The notes: generated by a model from the letters alone, not told the origin. Positions 36,140-48,896 are shown, counted from the stretch's first letter. The stretch is DNA of 64,000 nt from Cryptomeria japonica (GCF_030272615.1 NC_081415.1:191794270-191858269); one strand, 5' to 3'. Numbers and translations are program-made.

Positions 36140-38122
36140 CAATTTTGACCCCCACAATCACATTGGATTGGTAAATGGAGAGAAATATAGGCACATAGTG
36201 GATCTTGAGGACTTTTGGGCAAATGTTGTGGATGAATTTGATGTCAAGAAAAGACTATGGTCCAAATTACCTATAAATTTGATTGGAACAACTGATCTTT
36301 TCGTGTACACCTAATCAGCTAGAGGATGATGGAGAGTGCACTCAACCACGCTTTTATGAGAATAGGCATCTTCCACCTATGAAATGGTCGGAACCAAAAC
36401 TCACAGATTTAGCCACCCCGATATGGCCAGTTGTCAAGTATTCACAATGGTGGGTTGATCAACAAGTCCAAGAGTTGAAGCGAAAGAATATGACTCTCGC
36501 TTATAACTTAATGGGCATAATAGAATCATATTCTTATAATGAAGGAGCATCTCAAAGTGTCAGGCCAATTGAAAGCATTAATTTGAGGAAGATGAAGGAA
36601 GCAGTTGATGACTCTACAAGTTCAAAGGGGAAGAAAGTTGTAAATGAGGAACCCGCTGAAAAGAGGCAGAAATCAAGTCCCTCCCATTTTGCTACATCTA
36701 GGAATTTAGACAGCATATTCATTCTTAAAGATGAATCATTGGCCGAGATAAAGATTCCTTCTCCAATCCATGAAGAGAATATTGAATCAATCCAGCAGGA
36801 GGATAAAGAACCCCCATCTCCTTCAAACACAAAAATACTTGAGTCAAAGAATGATGAGATGGATATCCTAAATGAACGATTCCAAGAGGAGATGATTTCT
36901 ACTCTTCATTGGGTCAAAGATAATTTGTGTGAAGAAAGTAATCAGGAAGAGTAAGGTATTAAACAAGCCACAATCCCTGATTGGTTAAAAGAATGAATGA
37001 AAGTAAAGGCGCCAATGGAAGTTCAGGAAGAAGATGACACAGTCAATTTCTTGGCCAGATTAGATAAGAAGGGAGTAAAGAAGACAACTAAGAAGTTTTC
37101 CACAATTCAAAGGGACAAAACGGGTTTTCATTCAGTTCAAATTGTTGTGCTGAAAGTTGATAAGGCAAAGGAGGATATTACTCCTCAAGAGTATGAAATT
37201 ACCACTATCAACTTGAGTCCAACCACCAAGGGTCAAGAAGTTGAGGACTTGGACAATTTAGTCACTTCCATCAAGGCAAGATTGGAAAAGGAAATAGGGA
37301 AGAAAAGAGAATACAAGAAGGAAATTGAGCACCTAAAGAAGAATATTCAGCATTTGGTCAATCTTGTTGATCAAGGCAATGCAATGGCCCCTCCACTTTT
37401 GACTCTTCCTCAAGAAACAATTGGAGACTTCAAAGAGGGAAAGGTGACAACTAAAGAGGCCAAAGAATGGATGGCAAGCAATAGTGAGGAAGTTGCCACA
37501 TTTGTGGAAAATCGTTGTTGACATATGGACAGACTTCTTCTTTGCTCTCTAGAATTGCAAACATGGTAGAAACATGGGAAGATCTTCATGATATTCTGAA
37601 TAAAGTAATCACATGCCTAATGGTTTTGAAAGGAATTCCTAAGAAGGAATTAATTGATGAACAGATAATTGCAGCAGGGGATGTATATGATTTCAACACA
37701 TGGTACTGGGCATTAATTGCACGAAGTGAAGTCCTAGAAAAGGTGAAGGTTGGTGGAATCAAAATTGAGGAGCAAATTAGAGAAAATCATAACAAGATTT
37801 TCCTCGTGGTTGTTGATATACTTAGGAAAGAAACCATTCGAGAAAAAGATATGCAGGTGGAAAATCTAAAGCTGAAAACTCGGGAGAATTTCTTTGCCAT
37901 CACCACACCAATTCTGAAACAGAATTTGACTAAGGCATTGAATTTCTTGTCCATTCGAGATGCCTTCCAGAAATAGGAGTTGGAATGGGAGAATTTTTTT
38001 CCACGTATGCAGTTGACTTGGACATAATGGAGTTCAAGATGAATATGTTGCCAGATGTCCTGATGGAAGAGATCAACCCTATTGTGTCCATATTCATCGA
38101 ACATATTGTTGTGGAAACATGA
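36140..38122 (+). pseudogene. Long degenerate coding region of unknown family
   Basis: Overlapping frames read as one decayed protein of roughly 650 residues. The start is around GEKYRHIVDLEDFW (about 36178), with a frame change near 36305. Frames then cover 36305-36951 (SEPKLTDLATPIWPVVKYSQ; Lys/Glu/Ser-rich, coiled-coil character), 36997-37521 and 37515-37976 (NKVITCLMVLKGIP; YDFNTWYWALIARSEVLEKV), and finally DIMEFKMNMLPDVLMEEI, ending at a TGA near 38120. I recognise no catalytic motif, zinc knuckle or membrane segment. Its setting suggests the ORF of a large non-autonomous LTR element; a host pseudogene is possible. Confidence 0.5.
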
Positions 38123-38379
38123 TAAGGATGCACCTTCCTAGAAGATAATTCCTCACACCACTTATTTTTCATGCATTAGTTCTTGCTATTATGGGAAACC
38201 TTAATTAGGGTAGTTATGTTTAGATCTCGACCGTTGATCTTTGATTTATCTCGGTGTTTCATTTGTTTCTAGAAATTTATATAAGCTCTTCTTCTCTCAT
38301 TTTATTATGTTTAAAGATTTATCAGATTGTTGCTAAGAACTAATTTGGTAATAAAAGTTCATTTGCATTTTGTTTTGAA
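38123..38379 (+). promoter_or_regulatory. Possible LTR U3 with TATA box, cut by the LINE
   Basis: Follows the degenerate ORF. TATATAAGCTCTTCTTCTCTC at about 38280 resembles a core promoter with a pyrimidine-rich initiator. It could be the start of a 3' LTR interrupted by the LINE at about 38380. No partner was found. Confidence 0.3.
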
Positions 38380-38460
38380 TTTTATTTATTTATTTTTTTT
38401 ATTAAAAAAGAAGCGTTAACTAGGACGTCAACCCTTAACATAGTCAGAGACTATCAGGAA

Positions 38461-39652
38461 GATAAAACAAACCAAGGGAGCGAGCCCCCTTACAACAAAG
38501 TCAGAACAAAAAACAAACAAGACCCAACTCAAGGAGGGGAAGAGACACCCAAGCCTTGAGAGGGAGAGGTTAGGACAAGGGGGGGGGACCTCCCCTTCCG
38601 CCTACGACGAACCAAAGTCCAAGATCTGATGGAAGTGATTCAACAGATTTGTGATCAGAAGTAGCTGCAAAGTGTTGTTGTAGAACTGCAACATGAAGCT
38701 GAGAAACAGCGGCAAATTGCAGGGGAGCAGAAATAGGTTGTCGAAGCAGTGTAGCACCAGAAGTAGGCTCAACAGTAGTAGAACAAGGTTGTTGAACAGC
38801 AGTGAGAGGATCAGTAGAAGGTTCAACAATAGTGAGAGGCTCTTCATCACGGGAGGAAACATCATCCTCGTGAGAGGAGCAAGTAGAATCCAACGCATTG
38901 GCAGTCAAATGTTCAATAGTGGAATCTTTCCACCAAGTAGCAGCACCCTTGTGGCGAGGAAGAGAACAGTTTGAAGCAAGATGCCCCGTAGAGAAGATTT
39001 TTTTACAATGGAAGGGCAGGCCCTCATAACCCAACGGCTGAGACGAAGGCCTATTCCCAACCATAAGAACAACATCATTGGGGAGAAGCAAGGAGATGTC
39101 CATGTCAACTAACAAGCGAGCAAAGGTAGAGTGCCCCATAGAAGACATGGCCTCATCCACCTTCAAGAAATGACCAATGGAGCTTCCAATGGCCTCGTAG
39201 CAAGAGAGTTCCAAAAAATGGAGAGGGAGATTAGGGAGGCGGACCCATATTGGACGCACAGACAATGATATGGTAAGGGGATTAAAAGACATTGTCCAAG
39301 GCTTGACAGAAAGAGAGTGATCTCCCCAAGCCCACACTTTATCCAAAACCAAGTTTCTATCCAAGGTAGAAGTAAAGGATGCAATGAAAAAACCCTTCCC
39401 GCAAGGAAAGAGCTCAATGTTGTGGGCAATCAAGGGTTTCCAAGAGTTACTCACCGATGGAGGTCTGCAAGAGAGGGCTAGAGCCCGGAAAATCTGCACA
39501 CCAAAGCATTACTCTAATAGAATTCATTATTGTCCACAACATCCTGGCCACAAACCACCACACGGGAAGACTTGGCACAGGGAAGGGGACAGACCCCCTT
39601 AATAGTAGAAGCCCTAGCCACACGAGCATAACTTCTTCCACCAGAACGAGGA
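38461..39652. repeat. Tandem duplication, unit A (1,192 bp)
   Basis: Same length and, as far as I can read, same sequence as 39653-40844, including a run of nine Gs. Unit B continues into the LINE 5' part, unit A into the LINE 3' end. At most a base or two of microhomology lies at the junctions. Confidence 0.95.
38570..39652 (-). pseudogene. LINE ORF1, second (truncated) copy
   Basis: Contains the DUF4283-like region (IWVRLPNLPLHFLE; IGHFLKVDEA) and the knuckle-like FHCKKIFSTGHLASNC with the second Cys lost. The Ser/Thr-rich C-terminus ends at 38570. The N-terminal third is missing because the duplication starts inside the gene. Translation is identical to the other copy over 309 residues. 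Confidence 0.85.
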
Positions 39653-40844
39653 GATAAAACAAACCAAGGGAGCGAGCCCCCTTACAACAAAGTCAGAACA
39701 AAAAACAAACAAGACCCAACTCAAGGAGGGGAAGAGACACCCAAGCCTTGAGAGGGAGAGGTTAGGACAAGGGGGGGGGACCTCCCCTTCCGCCTACGAC
39801 GAACCAAAGTCCAAGATCTGATGGAAGTGATTCAACAGATTTGTGATCAGAAGTAGCTGCAAAGTGTTGTTGTAGAACTGCAACATGAAGCTGAGAAACA
39901 GCGGCAAATTGCAGGGGAGCAGAAATAGGTTGTCGAAGCAGTGTAGCACCAGAAGTAGGCTCAACAGTAGTAGAACAAGGTTGTTGAACAGCAGTGAGAG
40001 GATCAGTAGAAGGTTCAACAATAGTGAGAGGCTCTTCATCACGGGAGGAAACATCATCCTCGTGAGAGGAGCAAGTAGAATCCAACGCATTGGCAGTCAA
40101 ATGTTCAATAGTGGAATCTTTCCACCAAGTAGCAGCACCCTTGTGGCGAGGAAGAGAACAGTTTGAAGCAAGATGCCCCGTAGAGAAGATTTTTTTACAA
40201 TGGAAGGGCAGGCCCTCATAACCCAACGGCTGAGACGAAGGCCTATTCCCAACCATAAGAACAACATCATTGGGGAGAAGCAAGGAGATGTCCATGTCAA
40301 CTAACAAGCGAGCAAAGGTAGAGTGCCCCATAGAAGACATGGCCTCATCCACCTTCAAGAAATGACCAATGGAGCTTCCAATGGCCTCGTAGCAAGAGAG
40401 TTCCAAAAAATGGAGAGGGAGATTAGGGAGGCGGACCCATATTGGACGCACAGACAATGATATGGTAAGGGGATTAAAAGACATTGTCCAAGGCTTGACA
40501 GAAAGAGAGTGATCTCCCCAAGCCCACACTTTATCCAAAACCAAGTTTCTATCCAAGGTAGAAGTAAAGGATGCAATGAAAAAACCCTTCCCGCAAGGAA
40601 AGAGCTCAATGTTGTGGGCAATCAAGGGTTTCCAAGAGTTACTCACCGATGGAGGTCTGCAAGAGAGGGCTAGAGCCCGGAAAATCTGCACACCAAAGCA
40701 TTACTCTAATAGAATTCATTATTGTCCACAACATCCTGGCCACAAACCACCACACGGGAAGACTTGGCACAGGGAAGGGGACAGACCCCCTTAATAGTAG
40801 AAGCCCTAGCCACACGAGCATAACTTCTTCCACCAGAACGAGGA
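39653..40844. repeat. Tandem duplication, unit B (1,192 bp)
   Basis: Partner of 38461-39652. Confidence 0.95.
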
Positions 40845-41203
40845 GGTCTGGGAGCATCCACACCCTTGCCAGCAAAAGCACTAGCCGAAGAAGTAGCAGT
40901 TCCCTTAGTAAAGGGAAAACCCCCCACCCCAGAACCCACAGGAAGAGGGGGAAGGTTTGAACTAGCCAAAGTTGCGCCAGGAGAGCCATCATCCACAGTC
41001 ACACGAGGGAGAATTGACACAGAGCAGGAGGGTGTGGGAAGGTCACCAGCAGCCCCCACACTAGGGAGGGAGGGGAAATATGAAGACGAGGGCATGTGGG
41101 CAGAGATAGACGTAGCCCACATGCCATTCCTGGCACCAGCAAAAGCATCGTTCAACCAAGTCATTGCGGGAGAGTCGTTGCAGGGGCACGGGAGGGCTTC
41201 CAT
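39762..41203 (-). pseudogene. LINE ORF1 (RNA-binding protein with DUF4283 and CCHC knuckle)
   Basis: The ATG at 41203 opens a Pro/Ser/Ala-rich N-terminus (WLNDAFAGARNGMW; SGGRSYARVARAS). A stop at 40706 and a frame change near 40650 precede the open 309-residue remainder with the DUF4283-like domain (IELFPCGKGFFIASF; PIWVRLPNLPLHF) and FHCKKIFSTGHLASNC, a zinc knuckle lacking its second Cys. Together about 480 residues, the size of plant L1-type ORF1. It would bind LINE RNA. Neighbouring ORF2 is absent. G+C is higher than in the surroundings. Confidence 0.85.
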
Positions 41204-41274
41204 TCAAATGTGTTATTCAAAATGTTAGACACGTCAATCTGAAAATACAATACGCTTTGAATCCTTATTGTTAT

Positions 41275-41418
41275 TGTATGCGGGAAAAACGGGTCGATAG
41301 AACTCAAAATGTGGAAAATGGAGCTTTAATTAAATTAGATTTAACTAAAATAGAGGAATGAGAATAAAATGAATATTAAATATTCATTTAGGAATATGGT
41401 CATTTTTATACATCTACA
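41275..41418 (+). repeat. 144-bp mini-LTR with target duplication GTTAT
   Basis: TGTATGCGGG to CATCTACA, flanked by GTTAT at 41270-41274 and 41419-41423. The first 50 and last 90 bases match the two ends of the 1,472-bp solo LTR at 47425-48896; the middle 1.3 kb is missing. Confidence 0.9.
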
Positions 41419-41423
41419 GTTAT

Positions 41424-43692
41424 CACTTGGTTGCATGGTTTCATGTTTTCTTCAACATATAATAGATTTGCTTTACAAAGTTGTTAGATGAATGAAAGAT
41501 TTGATAATATAAATTGGTGAAATTATTAATCATTTTTATTTTTTGAACAGATGATTTTTGTTCATTGTGTAAAGTTAGTTGGAGCTTATATTGTGGATTT
41601 TTAAACTTCTACTTTGGATAAATATTGTTCATTTGATGGTATTATTCACAATATGAAAATCTTTAGCACAACCCTTGAATATTGCACCTGCATTGTGTAG
41701 TTGTCCTTAGTGTGGCGAGGCAAAGTATTGTTGTTAGTTTCACCTAATCTTTACCATCTCTCGAGTTCTTAGGGATAGCATAGAACTTCTAAACCTTTCT
41801 CCTTTTATCCTTTTTTGAAATCCAAAATTGAAAATTCTCCAACAAAAGGACATTTATTGTCAAATCTGTCTAAGTTCTAACTTGCGAATCATATCAGTTG
41901 AGCGTAAGTCCTCCTTGTATTTCAGCAAACATCACCAAGGAATCTATATCCAATGTAAAGCATCTTGTTCGCACATATAAACCTTGGAGTCGTTGTATGA
42001 TCGTCATGCAATCTTAGCATGCATAGTGATTTTGTTCAAGAGAGGATAGAGTTCCCTTTGACATTTTATTATGTGTTCAGTGGGTGATAAAGTGCACACC
42101 AACAGGCATGACAAAAGGAGTTAATGAATATTGTTGCATTCTACTCTTATTTTGAAGATAATGTAATCTTGGCTTCTTCTCCTTGGAGTTTTTTCCTCAA
42201 ATAGAATCTCTATATTATGCACTATGTTGTGTAATGTTTTCACGTGGTGTTAGTTGATTTTCTTTGTGTCATATTTTACCTGATTATATGTCTATTTTGA
42301 CATTCTACTATTAATAAGTTTTGCAGTTTAATTTTAGATTTACAAATTATAAAGTTCTTTCTTCATTTCAAATAGTTACTATAGCTATTTTCATATGATA
42401 TTGAAGTCATAGTTGCTATTGAAAAATGATAAACATCACTAAAAAATTCCTTTCTTGATGTAGTCACATAGGTAGATCTTGATAAAGTGACTTGGGTAGA
42501 AGATAACAAAGTCATAAATTTGATATGAAATATTATAACCAATAGATTAATAAAGTTAATTAATTTGATATAAAACATCATAACCATTTTTTTATTACTA
42601 TAAAAGTTAATTACAACATCTGTTATCTAATCCCTTCCAAGCATGCTAAAAACCCACACAAAAAGCTAAAAATATCCTCAACCTCCTTTATTCTATTTTT
42701 AGTAATGCAAGATTTCTCGTGGATTTAACTGCTCTTTCATTAGACACAGTGAGTAATAAATTTGAGTATGGTGCTCATAAAGTACAACTAAATGTTATAA
42801 CCACCCTTATGGAATGCTTACAATCCTCAACATATTCAATTATGGTAGCAAATATATACTAGAAGACTTCTTCCTTCACCTTTTCTAGCATTTGGTTGGG
42901 ATAAAAACTATCATCTATATTCAATTTCATCTCTAATGAATATTTTTCCATTTCATCTCCAACGAATCTTTTTCCATCATAGCCCGACCTCCAACTATGT
43001 GTCCTCTTTATTCCTCTTTTCATTGGTTTTAACTCACCATTATCCATCCAAATCAACCAAATGATTATTCTTTCCTTATTTTCTTTTGTGGGATTTTGTG
43101 TAAATTTGCATGGTTAAAAGCCCTGTCAAAATCAGAAAATAAAAAATAGCGCTATGTCATTGACAAACAAATTGCCAGTATTTTTTGCGATTAGAAAACT
43201 TAAGGCCTCATCTGTTAATTTTGTTGTCAATAAAACACCTACTAAACCAAATCTGGACACCTTATGGGTTGCTAAGCACCATTTATATAGATTAAAAATG
43301 GCTGCTAAAGAATAATACAAATTGATCTTAGTCATTGTCATGATAAAAATGTCTTACGGATTAGGCATTCGTGCAAACGTCTGGAAGGGACTAAATCTAG
43401 CCTCTAGAAGTTGGATGATATAAACTTCTCTTATGAAAACCAAAATTATTGAAAGCAAATCCATACTTAAAAACTTTCTCATTAAAGCGGACATTTATTG
43501 TCTTGATTGTTGATTGCATGTGTTCCTTGTTTGGCCTAATATGACAAATTTTGTGTTAAAGATTTGTTAAATGTGCTCATATTTTCAAAATATCAAATAC
43601 TTTTTTGAAGACATCCATATAAAAAGCACATATCATTATATTACAAATAGTTTTGTGCCAGAATGGTTAAGTTTCTACGTCTACATCATAAA
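41424..43692. other. AT-rich non-coding region
   Basis: No domain-bearing frame, RNA gene or repeat edge recognised. Short frames have no coding character. Confidence 0.5.
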
Positions 43693-46600
43693 TGTAATAG
43701 CCCTCTCTCGGTCAAACTCTATTTAATCTAGCTTGACTATGGTTGAATCCTTCTGTAGTTTTTATGACTAGATGATACTCTCTAATGTAAGGATTTTTAT
43801 CATGATTCTAGGATATAATGTTGGTTATGCATTTTATCTCTACGGATGTTTAGATGTTAGATAATATGATTAAGTACTGACCTTGAACTGACATATCGAC
43901 TTTATGTATATATCTTGTGTTCGTTTTCTTGTATGAGTTCGAGTTTGTATGGGGTGTGAGGGGATGATCTTTCGTCACCCACTTTGGAGGGACACGAAAT
44001 GTCACGACTCTCCTCCACTGATGTGCCTGTATATGTTGAAGTAATGTATGTGTGCTTACTCGGTGATGCGGTTGCAATTACCAAGCATCGACTAGGCGTG
44101 CTCTATGACCCAATGGTAATGTTGAAAACATGGAGTTATCAGTCAGACCCCGTTGTGCCATCGTTCCTTTGGAACGAGACCTATGTTATGTGACCTTGTT
44201 TTGTTGGCCTGTGGTTGTCCAATCCTGTCCAGCATGTCTTTGTGTTTCGTAGTTCTTTATTCCAAAGTATAGTTGTGTGTTTATTATGTTAAAAAGAAAA
44301 TTAATATTAATTCTTTAAATAGATTAATGAATGGAAAATCATTGTAACGTCTTATTAAATTAAAATTGTTGAGTTAGATAATTTAAGTATTTAACTACTT
44401 TAATTTCTATTAAGGGAATTAATAATAATATCTAATTGTGTATAAAAAGAGTAATTAAATTAATAAATTAAAGTAAAATATTACAACCTTATATTAATTA
44501 AAATTGGGGGGTTCAAAGACTTAAATTATTTTAATATTTGAAAATATTATTTTTATAAGACTCTTGACTATTTATTTGGTATTTTCATGGGCTCATTGAG
44601 ATTATTGAATATTGCATGTGTGGTGTTACAAAAATTGAAATTATATTTAATTGATTTCAATTGATATTTGCATGTGTGGGGAGTTACAAAAGTAAATTAA
44701 TTAATGAAGGGAATCTTGCATGCTTTCTGTTTGGGGAGTTACTTTTTTGGAGAAAGGGTATCTTTTGCTTTTTGGAAAAAGATGGGGAGAAAGTTTTGTT
44801 TAGTCGTGAAGAATTTTGGAGGGGACCTTCTGGGTTTGGGGGTTGTCTTTCTTTTCTTTCTTGGATTTTGGGAGGAATTTTGGTTGTGGGGTTTTGAATG
44901 TAGTTTGTGCATAACGAGATGCTGTCGGATTTTGTGCAAATTGGGTGTGAAGCTTATGATTTCAATTGGATTTTTTGTACTTCCTCAATCTGCAATTCTC
45001 TGGTAGTGATTTCGAGGTAGGGTTTCAATTGCCATTATTTCGTTTTCAAAAATGAAATTATCTATGTATTTCAGGATATGGACTTTGAGTGTTAATCTGG
45101 TTGTATTCAAATAATTGAATGAACCCATCTACGAATTCGCATGCATGGATTCATTCAATAGTTTGAATGATTTTTTGTACTTTTCGATCAAATCAGTTAT
45201 CAATGGATTGATTCGATTATGAATGTTATCATTTCAATGGATAATGCCATTTGAATGGCCTATGTTAATTATATTCATTTGCATGTGTATTAAATTTATT
45301 AATACCTTTGTAGCTGCTTTCAAATTTATTATTTATTTTCACTATGTTATGCAAGTGTTGTGTTTAGTTTTATTGACAAGGGTGTGGTTTTATTTCTTGG
45401 TTATTTATTTGCGAGGGTGTAAGATCAAGATCAAATAATCTTCCTAGTACGTGGGCAACCTGTATATGTGCAGGACTAAAAATGAGTACTATAATAAAAA
45501 CAGTTAAAAGGCGGAGAGGGGTGGGGCAGGGGGGCGTTTGCCTATTCGATATTACTGGAAGGGTTATACTAGTTTGTTATTTTATAATGTTAATCAATTT
45601 CTAACTGGAGCCACTCATAACAAATAGTGTGACTAATGTCTTCACACATGGCATGGTTGATGTAATGGAGAAGGCAATGTGTAATACCTTTAGGTTAGGA
45701 GCTCAAGCCTCAACAACTCCTTTTGTTTTGCACTATTAAGGTCTGCAATAATTGTAGTTTATGTTATTTTCTCTCTTAAATGATTCCAAATTTAGCTATT
45801 GGTGTAGTAATAAGGATTGATATTTTGGGATTTATTGGTTGAGTGTTCAAACCTCATTATGTGCTTTCAATTGGCTTTTACTTTTATTTTATTATATTTA
45901 TTTATTTATTTTCTTCTTTATAAATGTCATTGTAGAGTAGTTTAGTTAGGAAGGTTTTGTGGGCACATTTAATTATGATAAGACTAAATTATGGGGGAAA
46001 AAAAGAATTAATTAATGAGAAGATTAAATATGTAGAAAAATAGCTTTTATTAGATAAAAATTTAAAAAATGAATTATTTTCAATGAAATTAGTTGTGCAA
46101 GGAAATTTTGAATTATTTTGAATTATTGACAAACTATCAATTTTGAATCAAGGACTGGATAATTTTTCATTTAATTAGTTATTAATTTGATTGTGTTAAT
46201 AAAATGATAAGAGGAAGCCTCAATTTCTCAAATGTGTGAATATTAAAATATTAGTTTATTTATTAATATTGAATTATTAGGAATAAAATGTGATTCAATG
46301 ATTTAAGTTGAGATATTGGAAATTAATGACTAATATGAACCTTTGGTGTTATTTTAAGATTGGGATTCTTTTATGATTGGCATAAAGAATCTTGTATTTC
46401 TATTAACCTTGGATTAACAAGGTAAATGATGCTTTGTCGTATTAGTGTTAGTGTGGTCATCTTAGTTATTTTGAATGAATCTTTTTATTCTTGGCATGAT
46501 GAGACCTTATTCTTTTTTAGAAACTTATATGTCCTTGTGGGGATATTCAAATGAGTTGTTCTATGTTATTGGTTTCCAGAAGCTTTGGGAGGGAGTTTGT

Positions 46601-47424
46601 GGTTTCTTTGTTATGTAGTCATGCTTCCCTCCTATTGATTATTGTTCTAGTCTTTTATGTTTTTGGAAGCTAGATGGCATTCCTAGCCTATCTTGGGTAC
46701 TCCATGTATGTTATCTTATTCTAGCAAGAGAATCAAGTCTTGCTATGGTAATTTGGTGTTTACCAACTTGTGATTTCCGGTTGATCTTTGGTGTTGCTTG
46801 GACTCCTAGGTGCAATCATGGGGGAGTGTTTTTCATTGAGGGTCGGGACCCAAAGTGGTCGCCAAGATAACTCAATGAAAGTTTGTAATCAAGTGAAAAC
46901 ATAATATAATGAATTGAGGTAGGTAGTTAGATCACATTAATAAAGATTAAATTTTGTTGCCTCTCTTACGCTCAAGTGTTTGTTTAGGGCTGAGGTAAGT
47001 AGAGAAGGGACTGGAATGGCTTCCACCAATCTTGTCCTTTTGTAAGGTGGGTGTGGTCCACTAGTGTTTGTATGGGGGTTGACGATCGGGGGTCGGGGGT
47101 CGAAAGAGGTCACCATGGTAACCCAAAAAGGAGGTCGAGACCTAGTGAAGACTTATCAGGTTAACTCATGACAACCTAGTGATGACACTCTTCCCAATTG
47201 CATACCTAGCGGTTTCTTTGGTTTGATTCTCTTGTGATTTCTAGGGCCCTTGGAAGTTGGTTGTCATTCTTGTGAGTTTCCTTTGATCTTGCCTTGTGGG
47301 TCTCTTGTTATTGTAGCCTTGTAAGGCTCATGTGAGTCCTTGTTTCATCTTGATTCTTCTTGTTCTTTTGGTCTCTTGGATCTGGTTGATACCTCCCAGC
47401 ACAAGGGGCTGGACCCGATGATAC
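43693..47424 (+). repeat. Ancient long LTR, first part (Gypsy family, diverged)
   Basis: Starts TGTAATAGCCCTCTC and is homologous, with many gaps, to the LTRs of the Gypsy element at 49002-61184: the GATGAT..CACTC block near 43970, the AAGTGGT..AATAAAGAT block at 46850-46950 and the end near 47400. It resumes at 48902-49001 and 61185-61552, for about 4.2 kb in all. Possible SINE-like DNA lies inside at 45600-45950. No clean outer target duplication (ATAAA left, AAAAT right). Confidence 0.72.
45600..45950 (+). repeat. Possible SINE-like insertion
   Basis: Two tRNA-like modules: one near 45655-45715, and one near 45800-45870 with a GTGTTCAAACCTC B-box-like motif. They are followed by a T-rich segment. 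The match to A and B boxes is weak. Confidence 0.25.
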
Positions 47425-48896
47425 TGTATGTCGGAAAAGCAGGTCGATAGAACTCAATATGTGGAAAACGGAGCCTAAGGAGCCTTGCCCACACACCCAC
47501 AGGACTTCTTGGTGCAAGCTATGGAGTCATGAAGTATGGCTCAGCTTCCCAAGGTTGGTTCCATGGTTCTCTATCTCACAAGATCCCTCAAACCAAATTC
47601 TCTGCTCTCAGATCACTGAGCAAAGTGGTTTAGGGATGACAAATGCAAGAACGAGGGATGCTTTGGTTGATTTTAAGATGAAATGCATCCTAAGTTATAC
47701 ATGATCCTATAAATGCAATAAACTAGTTATAAGATGACAAGATTAGTAACAAGACTATCCTAGCATGCTATATTAGTCTATGATTAAGCTAAATGATAAG
47801 GAAAATACTCCAAACATGCATATTTAGATTAATTCCTATTGAAAAGAGAGGCTAAATGATGAGCATAAATGATATATTAAAGCTTGGATGGATTTTAGTA
47901 TAAGTGTGATGCTAAAGACTTGGATGATGAAAATGGAGGAATGAGAGCTCTATTTATAGCAAAAATAGGGCAATGGATGGCCAAGATTAAAAGATTTAAT
48001 CAAGGGTCAAGTTTGAAAGTTGGGAATCCATGTTTGCAATTTGCACCAATGAAATGGTGACAAATGTCAACATAAGACTGGTTGAGAGAAGGGGTTGGAG
48101 ACATTAAATGCCTGAGAAGACCTCATGGTTACCTTAGGGGGTAAGTGTTAAGGTTAAGTTAAGGTTATCCAATGGATAAAGGTTTTATCCAAAGGATAAA
48201 CTTTTGTGCAAAAGATTAAGGATAACCATGGTCAAAGCAATAAATGCTTGATGAGACCCTTGGGTTACATGGAGGTTGAGTTTAGCGAAATTCTTTAATC
48301 ATGTTAGAGGGTTGAGTTAACCATTAATGGTTTGGGAGACTTTTAAAGTTAAGTGGTTGAAGCCTTTAAGGGTTTTCAAAGACTTTGAGGGTTTGAGAAG
48401 TGACTTCCCCTTGCTTAGGGATGTGACAAAGTTTAGGAAATGGGTTAGGTTAATTTAGAAGTGATTAGAAGAGTCTAGAAGGGGTTAGGAAGGGGATTTA
48501 GGAGGCAAGTGGGAGATGTAGGATTTTGCAAGTGGATGAAGGGATAATAGGATTTAATTGAATAAAATGAATTTAATTCAATTTGGTTGTAATTTGGGGA
48601 AATCAAATAAATTAGATTTATTCAATTTAGGATAAGCTATTTACTTAAATTTGAATTTAATTAAAAGTGGATAGAAGGGATTTAAATGAATAAAATGATT
48701 TATTCATTAAATGTAAAAAGAGGCCTAGTGAATTTAATTTAAATAAATTGAGTAATTTACTTAATTTAAATAAATTGAGTAATTTACTTAATTTAAATAG
48801 AGGAATGTGGGTGATTTAATTAAATTGGATTTAATTAAATAGAGAAATGAACATAAAATATTCATTTAAGAATATGGTCATTTTTATACGTCTACA
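47425..48896 (+). repeat. Solo LTR (1,472 bp) with target duplication GATAC
   Basis: TGTATGTCGGAAAAGC to ATACGTCTACA, flanked by GATAC at 47420-47424 and 48897-48901. The ancient LTR continues unbroken across it. Near its 3' end a 30-bp AT-rich unit is repeated (about 48735-48800). Short frames inside are accidental. Confidence 0.93.

Larger units (their letters stand above)
38380..41203 (-). mobile_element. LINE remnant: ORF1 and 3' end only, with internal tandem duplication
   Basis: Minus-strand element. An A-rich tail (plus-strand T-rich 38380-38403, mixed (TTTA) and poly-T) follows a 3' UTR, upstream of which lies an ORF1 with DUF4283 and zinc-knuckle features. ORF2 (endonuclease/RT) is absent: only about 170 bp separate the ORF1 stop from the tail. 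A 1,192-bp segment (38461-39652) is repeated at 39653-40844, apparently without a difference. No convincing target duplication was found. Confidence 0.8.

Noticed and set aside
43528-43640. Resemblance between the left flank of the ancient LTR and its right flank (61567-61640)
   Set aside because: Short stretches such as GTTTGG..TGACAA agree, but overall similarity in AT-rich DNA is too weak to call a duplication by eye.
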